Source: CAWHHZ01 sp963829355
Lineage (GTDB): Bacteria > Acidobacteriota > Thermoanaerobaculia > Gp7-AA8 > JAHWKK01
DNA length: 64,000 nt
Reading direction: 5' to 3'
Assembly: GCA_963829355.1 (NCBI GenBank)
Contig: CAWHHZ010000016.1
Coordinates: 62,001 to 126,000 of the forward strand
This document shows positions 39,161 through 49,313 of this stretch, one piece after another. Within the stretch, counting starts at the first letter, position 1. Each line of letters begins with the position of its first letter. The notes beneath the pieces were generated by a model, which ran no database searches, was not told the origin of the DNA, and saw only the letters and a list, made by a program, of their open reading frames with translations. The position numbers and the translations under genes are program-made.

Positions 39161-39475
39161 ATGAGTAGATTCGAGCACGAAGCAGATAGCGCCGCCGTGG
39201 CGGAGACCATCCGGGAGGTCGAGGAGCCGACTCTGTACAAGGTTCTCCTGCACAATGATGACTACACCACCATGGACTTTGTCATCTACGTTCTGAGGAC
39301 AATTTTCCGCCACCAGGAAGCCGAGGCGGTCCGGTTGATGCTTCAGGTTCACAACGACGGACAAGGACACGCAGGCACCTTCACCCGCGAGATTGCGGAA
39401 ACCAAAGTGTCCGAGGTGACGTCTCTCGCACAGGCGCACGAATATCCTCTGCTCTGCACGATGGAGCCAGCATGA
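39161..39475 (+). CDS. clpS: ATP-dependent Clp protease adaptor ClpS
   Basis: ClpS binds N-degron substrates and delivers them to ClpA. The core motif LYKVLLHNDDYTTMDFVIYV is intact, including the Asn-Asp pair that contacts the substrate amino terminus. HNDGQGHAGTFTREIAETKV is the second conserved block. The ATG at 39161 gives 104 residues; a start six codons upstream is possible. Its TGA overlaps the clpA ATG (ATGA). In 38886-39160 upstream I see no clear element. Confidence 0.95.
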   Translation: MSRFEHEADSAAVAETIREVEEPTLYKVLLHNDDYTTMDFVIYVLRTIFRHQEAEAVRLMLQVHNDGQGHAGTFTREIAETKVSEVTSLAQAHEYPLLCTMEPA

Positions 39476-41712
39476 TTACTGATGATGTACGACGAACGCT
39501 CGAGGTTGCCCGGGACGAGGCGAAGTCGCGGCGCCACGAGTACGTGACGCTCGAGCACCTCCTTCTCGCCCTCTTGAGCGAGGACCGCGCGGTGGAGGTA
39601 ATCGTAAACTGCGGGGGAGATCCCGACGAGATACGGTCGGACGTCGAGAGCTTTCTCGACAATCGGGTCGAGACGCTGCCCGAGGAGAGCGAGTCGCAGA
39701 CACTCGAGACGCTCGCGCTTCGGAGGATCGTCGAGTACTCCCTGCTCCAGGCGACAGGATCGGGTCAGGAGAAGGTAGACGGCGGAAATCTCCTTGCGGC
39801 GCTCTACCAGGCGCGCGACTCCCACGCCGTCCATTTCCTCCGCAAGGCGGGGATCGAGAAGCTCGACGTTCTGAACTATCTCGCTCACGGAATTTCGAAG
39901 CTCGAGGAGTACGACGAAGAGTACGACGTCGACGAGGAGATGGATGACGAATCGTCGCGCGATCCCCTCGCCCGCTTCACCGACAATCTGGTGGAACGGG
40001 CCGCTGCAGGTGAGATCGATCCGCTCGTCGGCAGACAGGTAGAGCTCGACAGGACAATCCAAATCCTCGCCCGGCGCAGAAAGAACAACCCCATCCTCGT
40101 CGGTGAGCCGGGGGTCGGGAAGACCGCGATCGCCGAGGGGCTCGCCCTCCGAATCCACGAGAAGAACGTACCGGAGGCGATTCAGAGCGCAGAAGTGTAC
40201 GCTCTGGACATGGGAGCAGTGCTGGCGGGAACGAAATACCGCGGTCAGTTCGAGCAGCGCTTCAAGGGCGTGATCGCCGCGCTCGAACAGAAAGACAACG
40301 CGATCCTGTTCATCGACGAGATCCACACCATCGTCGGTGCCGGCGCCACGAGCGGCGGTTCGATGGATGCGTCAAACATCCTCAAGCCCGCTCTCGGATC
40401 GGGCCGCATCCGCTGCATCGGATCGACCACGTATGCAGAGTACAAGGCTGCCTTCGATCGGGATCGCGCGCTCGCTCGCCGCTTCCAGAAGATCGAGATC
40501 GGCGAGCCGTCCGTCGGCGAGACCATCGAGATCCTCCGGGGGCTCCAGGAACACTACGAAAAACACCACGGCGTCAGATATTCGGAGCTCGCCATACAGA
40601 GAGCTGCCGAGCTCGCTGCGAAGTACCTCCACGACCGCCATCTGCCAGACAAGGCGATCGACGTGATCGACGAAGCGGGCGCCCGTGCACGCCTCCTCCC
40701 TGAGGATCAGCGGCCGGAGATGATCGAGCCGAGGGACATCGAAGTCGTCATTGCGACGATGGCGAAGATTCCTGCGGAGACGATCGAGGGGTCGGAGAAG
40801 GAACGCCTCCGGACGCTCGATTCAGATCTGGGCAGTGTCATCTTCGGCCAGGAACAGGCCGTCCAGAAGCTGGTCTCGATGATCAAGCTCTCCCGCGCCG
40901 GACTCGGAGCTCCGGACCACCCGGTCGGCTCCTTCCTCTTCTCCGGTCCCACCGGCGTCGGCAAAACCGAGCTCGCGAAACAACTCGCCCACTTCATGGG
41001 CATAGAGTTCCTGCGGTTCGACATGAGCGAGTACACCGAGTCCCATACGGTGTCCCGGCTCATCGGCGCTCCGCCGGGATACGTCGGGTTCGACCAGGGA
41101 GGACTGCTCACCGATGCAGTCAACAAGACTCCTCACGCCGTCGTCGTGCTCGATGAGATCGAGAAAGCCCACCCGAACCTGTTCAACCTTCTGCTGCAGG
41201 TGATGGATCACGCGACACTGACCGACAACAACGGCAAGAAGGCAGATTTCCGGAATGTCGTCCTCATCATGACCACGAATGCCGGAGCCGAAGAGCTCAG
41301 CGGCAAAGGGATTGGCTTCCAGAATGACTCGAGCAAGGGAAAAGGGCGCGCCGCAATCGAGCGCACGTTCAGTCCGGAGTTCCGGAACCGTCTCGATGCC
41401 TGGATTCCGTTCGAACCGCTCGAGTTGCCGACCATCGAACGAGTCGTCGAAAAGTTCCTCGATGAGCTCCAGCTCCAGTTGCGACCGAAGAAGGTCGAGA
41501 TCATCACGACCCCGGAAGCGAGACTCTGGCTGGCGAAGCACGGATTCGACCGGCTGAACGGTGCGCGGCCGATGTCGCGTCTGATCCAGAAGGAGATCAA
41601 GGAGCCGCTGGTCGAGACCCTCCTTTACGGAGATCTCCAGAATGGTGGCGGGGTCACCGTGGATCTCGAGGACGACAAGATCGTCCTGCGGACAACCAGC
41701 GTCGAGAACTGA
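39472..41712 (+). CDS. clpA: ATP-dependent Clp protease ATP-binding subunit ClpA
   Basis: A 746-residue AAA+ unfoldase. The N domain (residues 1-145) has two Clp_N repeats. The first AAA module has Walker A GEPGVGKTAI near 211 and the D1 loop EQRFKGVIAAL. The second has GPTGVGKTEL near 492 and the pore and Walker B region HAVVVLDEIEKAHPNLFN. It lacks the ClpB middle coiled coil, and the preceding clpS confirms ClpA. It unfolds substrates for ClpP, whose gene is not in the window. Confidence 0.96.
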   Translation: MITDDVRRTLEVARDEAKSRRHEYVTLEHLLLALLSEDRAVEVIVNCGGDPDEIRSDVESFLDNRVETLPEESESQTLETLALRRIVEYSLLQATGSGQEKVDGGNLLAALYQARDSHAVHFLRKAGIEKLDVLNYLAHGISKLEEYDEEYDVDEEMDDESSRDPLARFTDNLVERAAAGEIDPLVGRQVELDRTIQILARRRKNNPILVGEPGVGKTAIAEGLALRIHEKNVPEAIQSAEVYALDMGAVLAGTKYRGQFEQRFKGVIAALEQKDNAILFIDEIHTIVGAGATSGGSMDASNILKPALGSGRIRCIGSTTYAEYKAAFDRDRALARRFQKIEIGEPSVGETIEILRGLQEHYEKHHGVRYSELAIQRAAELAAKYLHDRHLPDKAIDVIDEAGARARLLPEDQRPEMIEPRDIEVVIATMAKIPAETIEGSEKERLRTLDSDLGSVIFGQEQAVQKLVSMIKLSRAGLGAPDHPVGSFLFSGPTGVGKTELAKQLAHFMGIEFLRFDMSEYTESHTVSRLIGAPPGYVGFDQGGLLTDAVNKTPHAVVVLDEIEKAHPNLFNLLLQVMDHATLTDNNGKKADFRNVVLIMTTNAGAEELSGKGIGFQNDSSKGKGRAAIERTFSPEFRNRLDAWIPFEPLELPTIERVVEKFLDELQLQLRPKKVEIITTPEARLWLAKHGFDRLNGARPMSRLIQKEIKEPLVETLLYGDLQNGGGVTVDLEDDKIVLRTTSVEN

Positions 41713-41792
41713 TCGAGTACGTCTTGATCCGAGGCGACCTGCAGCCTCGCGTTGAAGGCGCTTCTCCGACTACAATCTCCAGAAGTGGTGGC

Positions 41793-44403
41793 ATGACGCA
41801 TACTGAGATCATCGACGGGTTCTCCGATGATGCCAGACCAGCGCGGGACGACATCCTGCAGCCGGGAGCGACACTTGACGATCGTTACGAAGTGCGCGAC
41901 GTCCTGGGACAGGGAGGTTGCGCGGTCGTCTACCGGGTCTACGATCGCACCCTGAAACAGGAGCTCGCCCTCAAGCGCCTGAGGGTCGATCGTTCTGCCC
42001 ACGACCAGTCGATGCGACTCCGACGAGAAGTCCGCTACGCACGGGAGGTCAGAAGCGAGCATCTGGTCAGAATCTACGACGTTTCGTCTGACCAGGATCA
42101 GCCGTACATCACTATGGAGCTGGTCGAGGGAGAGACTCTGGCGGATCGCATCCAACGGGAGGGTGCACTCGACGTGGACGAGGCGATTCGCATCAGTCGT
42201 GAGGTTCTGCTCGCACTGAAGGCACTTCACGATCATGGCATCGTTCATCGCGACATCAAACCGGGAAACGTGCTCCTGACCCGGAGCGGAGACGTCCGGC
42301 TGGGAGACCTCGGCCTGGCCCGAACGCTGGCCGGTGACGAGAGCGCCATGACCAATCCTGAATCGGTGGTCGGCACATGGCAATACATTTCGCCCGAGCA
42401 GGCCCTCGGAACCACAATTGTTCCGGAAAGTGATCTGTACTCATTCGGCATCGTCCTCTACGAGATGCTGACCGGTAGCCTGCCCTTCGACTGCGACTCG
42501 TCCGTCGGCTACCTCACCGCTCACCTGACTCAGCCTCCGCGGCGACTGAAGATGATGAGAGGCGACGGTCCCGGCTGGCTCGGTCGAATCGTTTCGAGGC
42601 TCCTCGAGAAGAAACCGCAGAACCGCTACCGGTCCGCGGACGATGTGCTCCGGGATCTCGCCTCTCAGCGTGCCACGCCGACGCCTCGGATCACCCGTCC
42701 CCTTACCGCTGCCGTCTTCGTCTGTCTTCTCGTGGCCGCAGCTGCTGGCCGGCTACTCATGGTGGGGCTCCAGGTTCGACAGCCTTTCCACCAACGAAGA
42801 AGGGCATCTCGCTGCGATCGATCGCCGTGGTCGTACGCTCTGGACCAGAGATGACATCCGGCCTGTGGTTGCGGCGTCCTTCGAATCACACGGACGTACC
42901 GCTGTCGCGGCCTTCGAGAACGAGCTCGCCCGTTCGACCCCCGAGAATCGAATGAAGATGTCGATCCTGGATCCGCAGACTGGTCTCAGAACCGACACCG
43001 TCTCACTCATATCCGGCGCACCCTCCTTCAGAGGGGTACCGGACAGGTTTTCAGCAAACTGCCTCAATGCTGTCGATATCGATCACGACGGCAACGACGA
43101 GCTCATCGCTGACTACTGCCACGACTACTGGCCCTCGTTTTCCACGGCCTGGGACTCCGCAACGGGCGAACACAGCCTGGTTCTCGTCGCCTCCGGCCAT
43201 CACAGACTCTTCGGGACTGCCGATGTGGACGACGACGGAACCGATGAGCTGCTCTACATCGGCATCAACAACCTCATGGGGTGGAACCGGGCCATCGCGG
43301 CAGTCTCACCAGGCACGGCGGACAAGACATACTCCCAGGAGATTCGCGGCTCCACACCCGATGAGGATCGGACATTTGGCCTGCGCGCTGGGCTCGTGTG
43401 GTACGCCCTCGTGGGTCATGCGGCCGACGCCCTGCCCCAGCCGACGATCGACGCCGAGAGAAGGCTGATTCTCGTTTCACGCGGTAAGCGGCCTCCCCTG
43501 AAACTCGACTTCGACGGGTTCGCGCAGTCATGGGAGAGCTCCCTCACCGGGACTGCCCGCATGAATGCCCGTGCCGAAGCCTATGAGAATCTCAGAAAGG
43601 CGAATCGATCGATGGCAGCCGGGCAACACCAGGACGCCTCGGAGTACTTCACTCGCGCAATCGCATTCGCTGATTCTGCCGGAGCACCGGTCCTGCAGAA
43701 CTGGGCGCGCATCGTCCGCCTTCAACAGCTCATCGCCACAGGACAATTCGACCTCGCCGAGCGCGAGATTGAGGTCCTCGTGGATACAGAGAACATTCAG
43801 CCATCCGACGTTCACTGGGAGGCGGCCCGCGCATACCACCTGCAGGGAGAGCTGCGGCGCGCCGTCGAGCACTACCGTTCGGGGATTGCGGGGAGGACAC
43901 TCGATCGCAACCGGTTCACCCGCGAGTTCGTCATCGGGGGTGTCCTCGCGCTCGTCGAGCTCGATGAGTTTCGGGAAGCTCGTGAGCTCATCAACACCTA
44001 TGAACGATCCGAATCACACGCGGCGGAAGACAGCCTGTACCTCAATCGATTCATCGACTGGATTGCCGGCGCCAGCCCCAGACCGCTGCCAGACCCGGCA
44101 CCCATTCTCTACGAGTACGAGTACTGGCACCTCGAGTTCCAGAGAGACTCTTCAGATCCCGCAGCACTCCTCTCCTCGGTCGAGACGCTGCTTCGGAAGA
44201 GCGAGGGTCTCGAGCCGATGCTTCTCTCTCTGAAGGCGGACCTTCTTCACCAGCTCGGCAGGTACGACGAGGCTCGCGCAGCTTCAACCAACGCCATCAA
44301 CACAATGAAAGCCGATATCGGACACAATATTCTGCTGAGAGCTCATCGGGAGCTGATCGAAGCGCGGAACGAGAAGATCATGCACGATACACCTGATTCC
44401 TGA
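41793..44403 (+). CDS. Ser/Thr protein kinase with extracytoplasmic VCBS/TPR-like tail, one frameshift
   Basis: The first frame runs to 42854 and the second from about 42700 to 44403. The kinase domain (residues 30-295) has the glycine loop LGQGGCAVVY, Lys in LALKRLRV, the catalytic HRDIKPGNVLL, and GDLGLAR (DLG rather than DFG). GTWQYISPEQALG is the activation-loop end. A membrane helix AAVFVCLLVAAAAG follows. The frame then breaks near 42765-42777 and continues as FDSLSTNEEGHLAAIDRRGRTLW. The tail has DIDHDGNDEL and DVDDDGTDEL calcium-type turns, then TPR-like helices. It likely senses extracellular signals and phosphorylates cytoplasmic targets. One lost base is probably an error. Confidence 0.85.
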
Positions 44404-44469
44404 TCACGAACCGTCACAATGAACCCGATCGAGCGGCAGTGGCATGACAGGTGAACGTCCTGGTCAGGG

Positions 44470-44916
44470 ATGACTGACGATGATCTTCTCCTCCCTGCCC
44501 ACTGTCTCCAGGACCGTCTCGCGAACGCGCAGCTCGATCCGGTAGAGCTCTACACCCGCAGCCTAGCCCGCATTTCTCACCAGCTTTCTACTGCGTCGGC
44601 GGATAGCGGCGCGTCTGCTGCGTTGCGCTTGATCCGGCTCCTCGACATAGTGTCGACTATGCCTGCGGGGCCGAACCTTCGCGCGCCTTGCATCCACACC
44701 ACTCTCCGCCGACTCGCCACGACATCTGGTGAGAAATGCGGGCTAGAGCGATCGAAACTGGTCGCTCCGCTCAACGCGTTTCGAGATCTCGAGGAAGACA
44801 AGGGCCGCGCAGCCGCGGAACGAAGTGCCTTCCGCTACCGCCGCCGCGCAGACCTCGGAAAGCTCGACGGCTTGCCGGTCGGCATCAAGGACGGTTTTTC
44901 CATGCGGGGCTCCGTT
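44470..44916 (+). pseudogene. Amidase-signature family 5' fragment, disrupted
   Basis: The start MTDDDLLLPAHCLQDRLANAQLDPVELYTRSL matches the N-terminal helix of GatA/AtzF-type amidases. After a 182-bp insertion it resumes as LNAFRDLEEDKGRAAAERSA, and GKLDGLPVGIKDGFSMRG carries the catalytic Lys of the Ser-Ser-Lys triad. Removing the insertion restores an uninterrupted SLERSKLVAPLNAF. The frame then runs into a REP element and MITE copy 2, and the remaining 300-odd residues with both serines are missing. The gene cannot be functional. Confidence 0.8.
44568..44741. mobile_element. MITE-like element, family 3, inserted in the amidase remnant
   Basis: Perfect 17-bp inverted ends, CCCGCATTTCTCACCAG and its complement, are flanked by the palindromic tetranucleotide CTAG on both sides (together a 20-base match at 44564-44583 and 44726-44745). 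The length is about 174 bp, with no coding capacity. A 4-bp CTAG duplication fits the sequence, because removing the element and one CTAG restores the amidase frame. Confidence 0.85.
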
Positions 44917-45019
44917 GTCATCCTGAGCGCAGCGAAGGATCGCGTCCCGTTATACTCACCCGCGATTCCTGCGCAGTCACGACCGAGTCAGGACGTACCC
45001 GATCCTTCGCTTCGCTCAG
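44917..45019. repeat. REP-like element, type A, split by MITE copy 2
   Basis: GTCATCCTGAGCGCAGCGAA and GGATCGCG lead into an inner segment and CGATCCTTCGCTTCGCTCAG. The last bases of its right arm (CTCAGGATGACA, 45289-45300) lie beyond the MITE-like element. Confidence 0.85.
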
Positions 45020-45288
45020 AGGCTGTGAAAGAATCCAGCGTACCCTGCGTTACGGGCGCGGCGACGTCGAGCGCGCGGAGCAGCGACGCAGCGATGTGGT
45101 TCATCGGAAAGGAGCTGCGACAACGCGATCGGCGACGCCCCGCCCGTAACCCTTTGGGCTGGTGGTGGTTACGGCCCGATCTCCGCGTCACTCGTCGTCA
45201 CCGAGGAACCACCGCGACTCCTCCTCGTTCCTTGAGCTCGAACCGTAAGCACCACCAGCGCAGGGCACGCTGGATTTTTTCACAGGCG
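45020..45288. mobile_element. MITE-like element, family 1, copy 2 (269 bp, inverted)
   Basis: It is nearly identical to 1007-1300 in reverse orientation. The left end AGGCTGTGAAAGAATCC is intact; the right end TTTTTTCACAGGCG has two or three changed terminal bases. CTCAG flanks it on both sides (45015-45019, 45289-45293), the same target within the same REP element as copy 1. It lacks the 23-bp REP core and a 2-bp segment present in copy 1. Confidence 0.85.
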
Positions 45289-45343
45289 CTCAGGATGACA
45301 AGCTTGTGTTTCGTAGCAGCTACAGGACTCAGCGACACTTGCC

Positions 45344-46974
45344 CTACGAGTGCACTCCCGGCGCTTCCCGCCCCATGCTCTCGACGTACTCGACGTACGA
45401 ACCGCCGTACTTGAGAGGCTCTTCGTGCTCCTCTCCTCCGAGCTCGAGCACACGCGTGGAGAGCCCTCGCAGGAATGTACGATCGTGCGACACGAAGATC
45501 ATCGTCCCTTCGAACTCCGACAGCGCCTCGACCAGCATCTCTTTCGTGGCGAGATCGAGGTGATTCGTCGGCTCATCGAGAACCAGAAAGTTGGGCGGGT
45601 TGAAGAGCATGCGCGCCATCACGAGACGTGACTTCTCTCCACCCGACAGAGACCGAATCTTCTTGTCGACGTCATCGCCCGAGAATTGAAACGCACCGAG
45701 GAGATTGCGAAGAACTCCGGTACCTTCGGCCGGAAAGTCCTTTTCCATCTGCTCCCACACGGTCATACCGGAGTCGAGAAGATCGAGCGCCTGCTGTGAA
45801 AAATACCCCATCTTCAGACTTGCGCCGAGCCGGACGTTTCCTGAATCGGGAGTCAGGGCGCCTGAGATCATTTTCAGAAGTGTCGACTTACCTGCACCGT
45901 TGCGGCCCATGACACACCATCGCTCTCCTCGGCGGATGAGAAAGTCGAAACCGTCGTAGATCGTGCGCTCACCAAACGACTTCGAGACGTCTTCCAGCAC
46001 AGCGACGTCCTCTCCGGAGCGCTGCGGCGATCGGAAGTCGAACTTCATCGCCTTTCTCTTCTTCGGCGGCTCGATCCTCTCCTGCTTTTCGAGCATCTTG
46101 ACCCGGCTCTGCACCTGCGCCGCCTTCGCGGCGTGGGTCGAGAACCGATCGATGAATCGCTGCTCTTTCGCGAGCTTCGCCTGCTGCTCGCGAGTACGCC
46201 GCTTCCTGGTTGAGCTCGCGTTGCTCCCGCTCTCTGACGTAAAAGTCGTAGTCACCCGAGTAGCTGAGAATGTCACCGTCGTCGATCTCGACGATCTTCG
46301 TCACCAGCCGGTTCATAAAGTCCCGGTCGTGAGAGGTCATCAGAATCGTGGCGGAGACACCCTGAAGATACCGCTCCAGCCATACGATCGACTCGATGTC
46401 GAGGTGGTTGGTCGGCTCATCGAGAAGTAGAACGTCGAACTTGCCGAGGAGGATCTTCGCCATCGAGACGCGCATCTTCCATCCGCCCGAGAGCGCGCCG
46501 ACGTCACCATCGATCTGATCGTCGGAGAAACCGAGGCCGTGAAGCACTTCCCGCGCCCGCGCTTCCAGCTCGTATCCACCGGCGTGCTGGTACTCCTCCT
46601 GAACGTTTCCAAAGCGCTCGATTACGCTAGTCGAGATCCTCGGTGTCAGGATCGGCCATGGCGTGCTCGAGCTCGATCAGCTCGTGGTGGAGATCGCCGA
46701 GACGTCCGCTGCCGGCAATCGCCTCATCGAGGACAGGCCGTCCGGACATGGCGTCGACCTCCTGCCGGAAGTATCCGATCGAGACATTCCGGGGAATGTT
46801 GACTGTCCCGCCATCGGCCGACTCCTCTCCCGAGATCATCCTGAAGAGTGTGGATTTGCCGGCGCCGTTCGGCCCGACCAGTCCCACTCTTTCACCAGGA
46901 TTCAACTGGAAGGACGCCTCGATGAAAAGCACCTGCCGCCCGTACTGTTTCGTCACATTCGCAAACGAGATCAT
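45344..46974 (-). CDS. ABC-F family ATPase, two frameshifts in the given sequence
   Basis: Three frames make one soluble twin-ATPase. The first begins at 46974 with GLVGPNGAGKSTLFRMISG and ends at 46627 (DTEDLD-stop). The second resumes with ERFGNVQEEYQHAGGYE and carries ALSGGWKMRVSMAKIL and VLLLDEPTNHLDIESIVWLE. The third (from about 46195) carries the linker, GRNGAGKSTLLKMISG, SLSGGEKSRLVMARML and VLDEPTNHLDLATKEML. There are no membrane helices. The family (EttA, Uup, YbiT, YheS) acts on ribosomes or gives antibiotic resistance. The breaks near 46627 and 46197 each need one base and are probably errors. Confidence 0.88.
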
Positions 46975-47021
46975 GCGGCGCGGTCAACAACGGAGGTGGG
47001 GCTGGATGTTCCTGAGGCAGT

Positions 47022-47285
47022 CGTCAGTCCTCAGTCGACAGTCGACAGTCGGCGAGTACGATCCCACGCGATCCTTCGACCGTCCTCCGCTGCGCTCCGG
47101 CGGCTGCTAATGACACCACTTCTAAACCCCTCAAAACAAAGGACTGTCATTCCGAAGCGAAGCGAGGAATCTGGGTGGGGACCGGCGGACGAAGCCCACC
47201 TTCCCTTCCCCCGCCCAGATATGAGCAAGGACTAATGACTAATGACTAGCGACTGTCGACTGATGACTGTCGACTGACGACTGTA
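47022..47285. repeat. GTCGACT/GACTAATG array arms around REP elements
   Basis: The left arm CAGTCCTCAGTCGACAGTCG lies at 47024-47050. The right arm with GACTAATGACTAATGAC, CGACTGTCGACTGATG and CGACTGACGACTG lies at 47231-47283. Between them are a type-A right arm (47066-47113) and a type-B REP (47147-47220, TGTCATTCCGAAGCGAAGCG then AGGAATC). Nothing else is seen in 46975-47334. Confidence 0.8.
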
Positions 47286-47334
47286 CACCTTTCTCCTGAA
47301 CCGTCGTATTACCGGGCAAGGAGATCGAACCACC

Positions 47335-48270
47335 ATGAGCATGACCAACCGAATGATCCTGATTCTGACCCTCTCTCTGGCGGCCAGCGGAGTGTTTGCC
47401 CAGGAAGATGCCCAGAACCCGGAAATGACTCAGTCTGCCACCACGACCATCGCGGAACAGGGCGAGACTCCCGATGATCCCGCCGCCGAACCGGAAGTGG
47501 CCGAGGTCGCCCCAGAGGACGTCAGTTCGTACGAGTTGCAAAGAGAGTTCGGAGATCTGCTGATCCAGCATCCGTACGACCTTGCGACCATTCTGGCTCT
47601 TGATCCGACGCTCATCAATGACGAGACATACCTCTCCCGATATCCGGAGGTAGCGAGATTCGTTGCCGATCATCCGGAGATTTCGCGGAATCCGTCGTTC
47701 TACGTTGCCAACTTTGAGCACCGTACCCAGCGAGGCGGGGTCATCGATGACATCCTCGAACCAATCATCATCTTCGCAGTCTTCGTGCTGATTGCGTATG
47801 CGCTGGCGTGGATCGTTCGGACGATGGTCGAGCAGAAGCGCTGGAATCGTCTGTCGCAAACCCAATCCGAGGTGCACAACAAGATTCTCGACCGTTTTGG
47901 AGCGAGCGACGAAGTGCTCGCCTACATCAAGTCGCCCGCAGGGGCAAAGTTTCTCGAGGCAGCGCCAATCCCGCTTCATGCAGAGGCGCCATCACAGAAC
48001 AACTCGTCACTCACGCGAATCATGTTGTCAGTTCAGTTTGGCGTCGTGGTCGCCGTGGGCTCGCTCGGAATGCTGCTGGTCAGTTTCCGCCTTCCCGAAC
48101 GAACAGGGGACGAGCTGTTCGCTTTCGGCCTGATCGCCTTCTGCGTCGGCGCTGGCTTCATCATCTCGGCAGGGGTGTCGCTCTTCATGTCACAACGGCT
48201 GGGCCTGTGGGACTTCCCCGGATCCCAGAAGGCTTCCGCCCCCTCCACTGATCCCGGAACTGTGAGATGA
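47335..48270 (+). CDS. Hypothetical membrane protein upstream of an ECF sigma gene
   Basis: A 311-residue protein with a signal peptide (LILTLSLAASGVFAQ). A Glu/Pro-rich periplasmic stretch follows, then a conserved-looking helical part (LLIQHPYDLATILALDPTLI; YPEVARFVADHPEISRNP). Membrane helices lie near residues 142-160, 226-248 and 262-285. I do not recognise the family. It ends eight bases before the ECF sigma gene and is probably cotranscribed, which suggests a role in the same envelope signalling unit. CAAGGAG lies upstream of the ATG. Confidence 0.8.
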   Translation: MSMTNRMILILTLSLAASGVFAQEDAQNPEMTQSATTTIAEQGETPDDPAAEPEVAEVAPEDVSSYELQREFGDLLIQHPYDLATILALDPTLINDETYLSRYPEVARFVADHPEISRNPSFYVANFEHRTQRGGVIDDILEPIIIFAVFVLIAYALAWIVRTMVEQKRWNRLSQTQSEVHNKILDRFGASDEVLAYIKSPAGAKFLEAAPIPLHAEAPSQNNSSLTRIMLSVQFGVVVAVGSLGMLLVSFRLPERTGDELFAFGLIAFCVGAGFIISAGVSLFMSQRLGLWDFPGSQKASAPSTDPGTVR

Positions 48271-48277
48271 TCGAGCG

Positions 48278-48868
48278 ATGAGTCTGGAACTGGTGATCCG
48301 CGATGCGATCATGCCCGGCAGCCGTGAGCTGGACGAGACTCTTTCTCTGATGAACGAGGAGGAGTTCCGTTCATTTTACGAGCGCACTTCCCGGCCGCTC
48401 TGGTCTTATCTCTCCCGCATGACCGGCAGTCCCGAGGAAGCAGACGACATCCTTCAGGAAGCGTACTACCGCTTCTACCGGGCCGGTGCAAATCATGAGA
48501 ATGAGGCCCACCGCAGGAACTCGCTCTTTCACATTGCCACGAACATCGTTCGCGACACGGCACGCCGGGCGAGGCGTCATCCTGACGTCCCGCTTCAGGA
48601 GGACGAGACCTTCTCCGACGTGCCACGCAGCCAGGCGCCCGTTCCGGAGCGGCAGGCGGAGATCAGAACCGATCTCTCTCGGGCGATGGAGCAGCTCGAG
48701 CCACTTCAGCGTCAGATGCTGTGGCTCGCCTATGCTCAGGGAGCGTCTCACGAGGAGATCGCCGAAATTCTCGGCCTCAAGGCAATCAGCATTCGGACGA
48801 TGCTTCTGCGCGCCCGGCGCAAGCTCGCGGCCATTCTCACCCACGGATCGATGGAGGAGAGATCGTGA
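48278..48868 (+). CDS. ECF-type RNA polymerase sigma factor
   Basis: A 196-residue sigma with only regions 2 and 4. Region 2 spans about residues 28-95 (LWSYLSRMTGSPEEADDILQ; HIATNIVRDTARR). Region 4 spans about 135-185 (EPLQRQMLWLAYAQGASHEE, IAEILGLKAISIRTMLLRARR). It directs RNA polymerase to stress or envelope promoters. The next gene encodes a zinc anti-sigma and overlaps the stop codon by GTGA. Confidence 0.9.
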   Translation: MSLELVIRDAIMPGSRELDETLSLMNEEEFRSFYERTSRPLWSYLSRMTGSPEEADDILQEAYYRFYRAGANHENEAHRRNSLFHIATNIVRDTARRARRHPDVPLQEDETFSDVPRSQAPVPERQAEIRTDLSRAMEQLEPLQRQMLWLAYAQGASHEEIAEILGLKAISIRTMLLRARRKLAAILTHGSMEERS

Positions 48869-49305
48869 AGGGCGAGATCTGCCACCGGGAAAACGAGCTT
48901 CTCGACGCTCTCGGAGCCGGTTTCGTTGGAGACGAGCTGAGCTCGCATGTCGTTGTGTGCGTCTCGTGCAGCGAACTGCGTACGGTCGCCGGTGCGCTTC
49001 TCGATGAGAGCGCCGTGGCAATGGCCGAGGCTCATGTGCCTTCATCCGGGACGATGTGGTGGCGGATGCAGATCCGTAAGCGTCAGGATGCTCAATCGAG
49101 AGCTCAGAGGTCGCTGATCGTCGGACAGGCAGCCACACTACTCATCGCACTGGCGCTCGTCGCGACCCTCTTCGGTTCCGAGGTCGTGATCGGTGTCCGC
49201 GAAATCTTCGCGACGATCCGGCTCAGTACGCCTCTGGTCATTGCACTCGCCACATGGGTGCTTCTGGCGCCGGTCGCCGGATGGATCGCACTCCGGCAGA
49301 AGTGA
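48865..49305 (+). CDS. Zinc-finger anti-sigma factor, membrane-bound
   Basis: The GTG at 48865 overlaps the sigma stop codon (GTGA) and gives 146 residues; longer upstream frames only shadow the sigma gene. The cytoplasmic part has the ZAS motif: His in SSHVVVCVSC with HxxxCxxC spacing, plus the earlier CHRENELLDAL helix. Two membrane helices follow (GQAATLLIALALVATLFG; PLVIALATWVLLAPVAGWIAL). It should hold the ECF sigma inactive until an envelope signal releases it. Confidence 0.85.
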   Translation: MKGEICHRENELLDALGAGFVGDELSSHVVVCVSCSELRTVAGALLDESAVAMAEAHVPSSGTMWWRMQIRKRQDAQSRAQRSLIVGQAATLLIALALVATLFGSEVVIGVREIFATIRLSTPLVIALATWVLLAPVAGWIALRQK

Positions 49306-49313
49306 GATCAGCT

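Noticed and set aside
39716..40326. Antisense frame of several hundred codons over clpA
   Set aside because: It is a GC-rich shadow of a strongly conserved gene and carries no motif.
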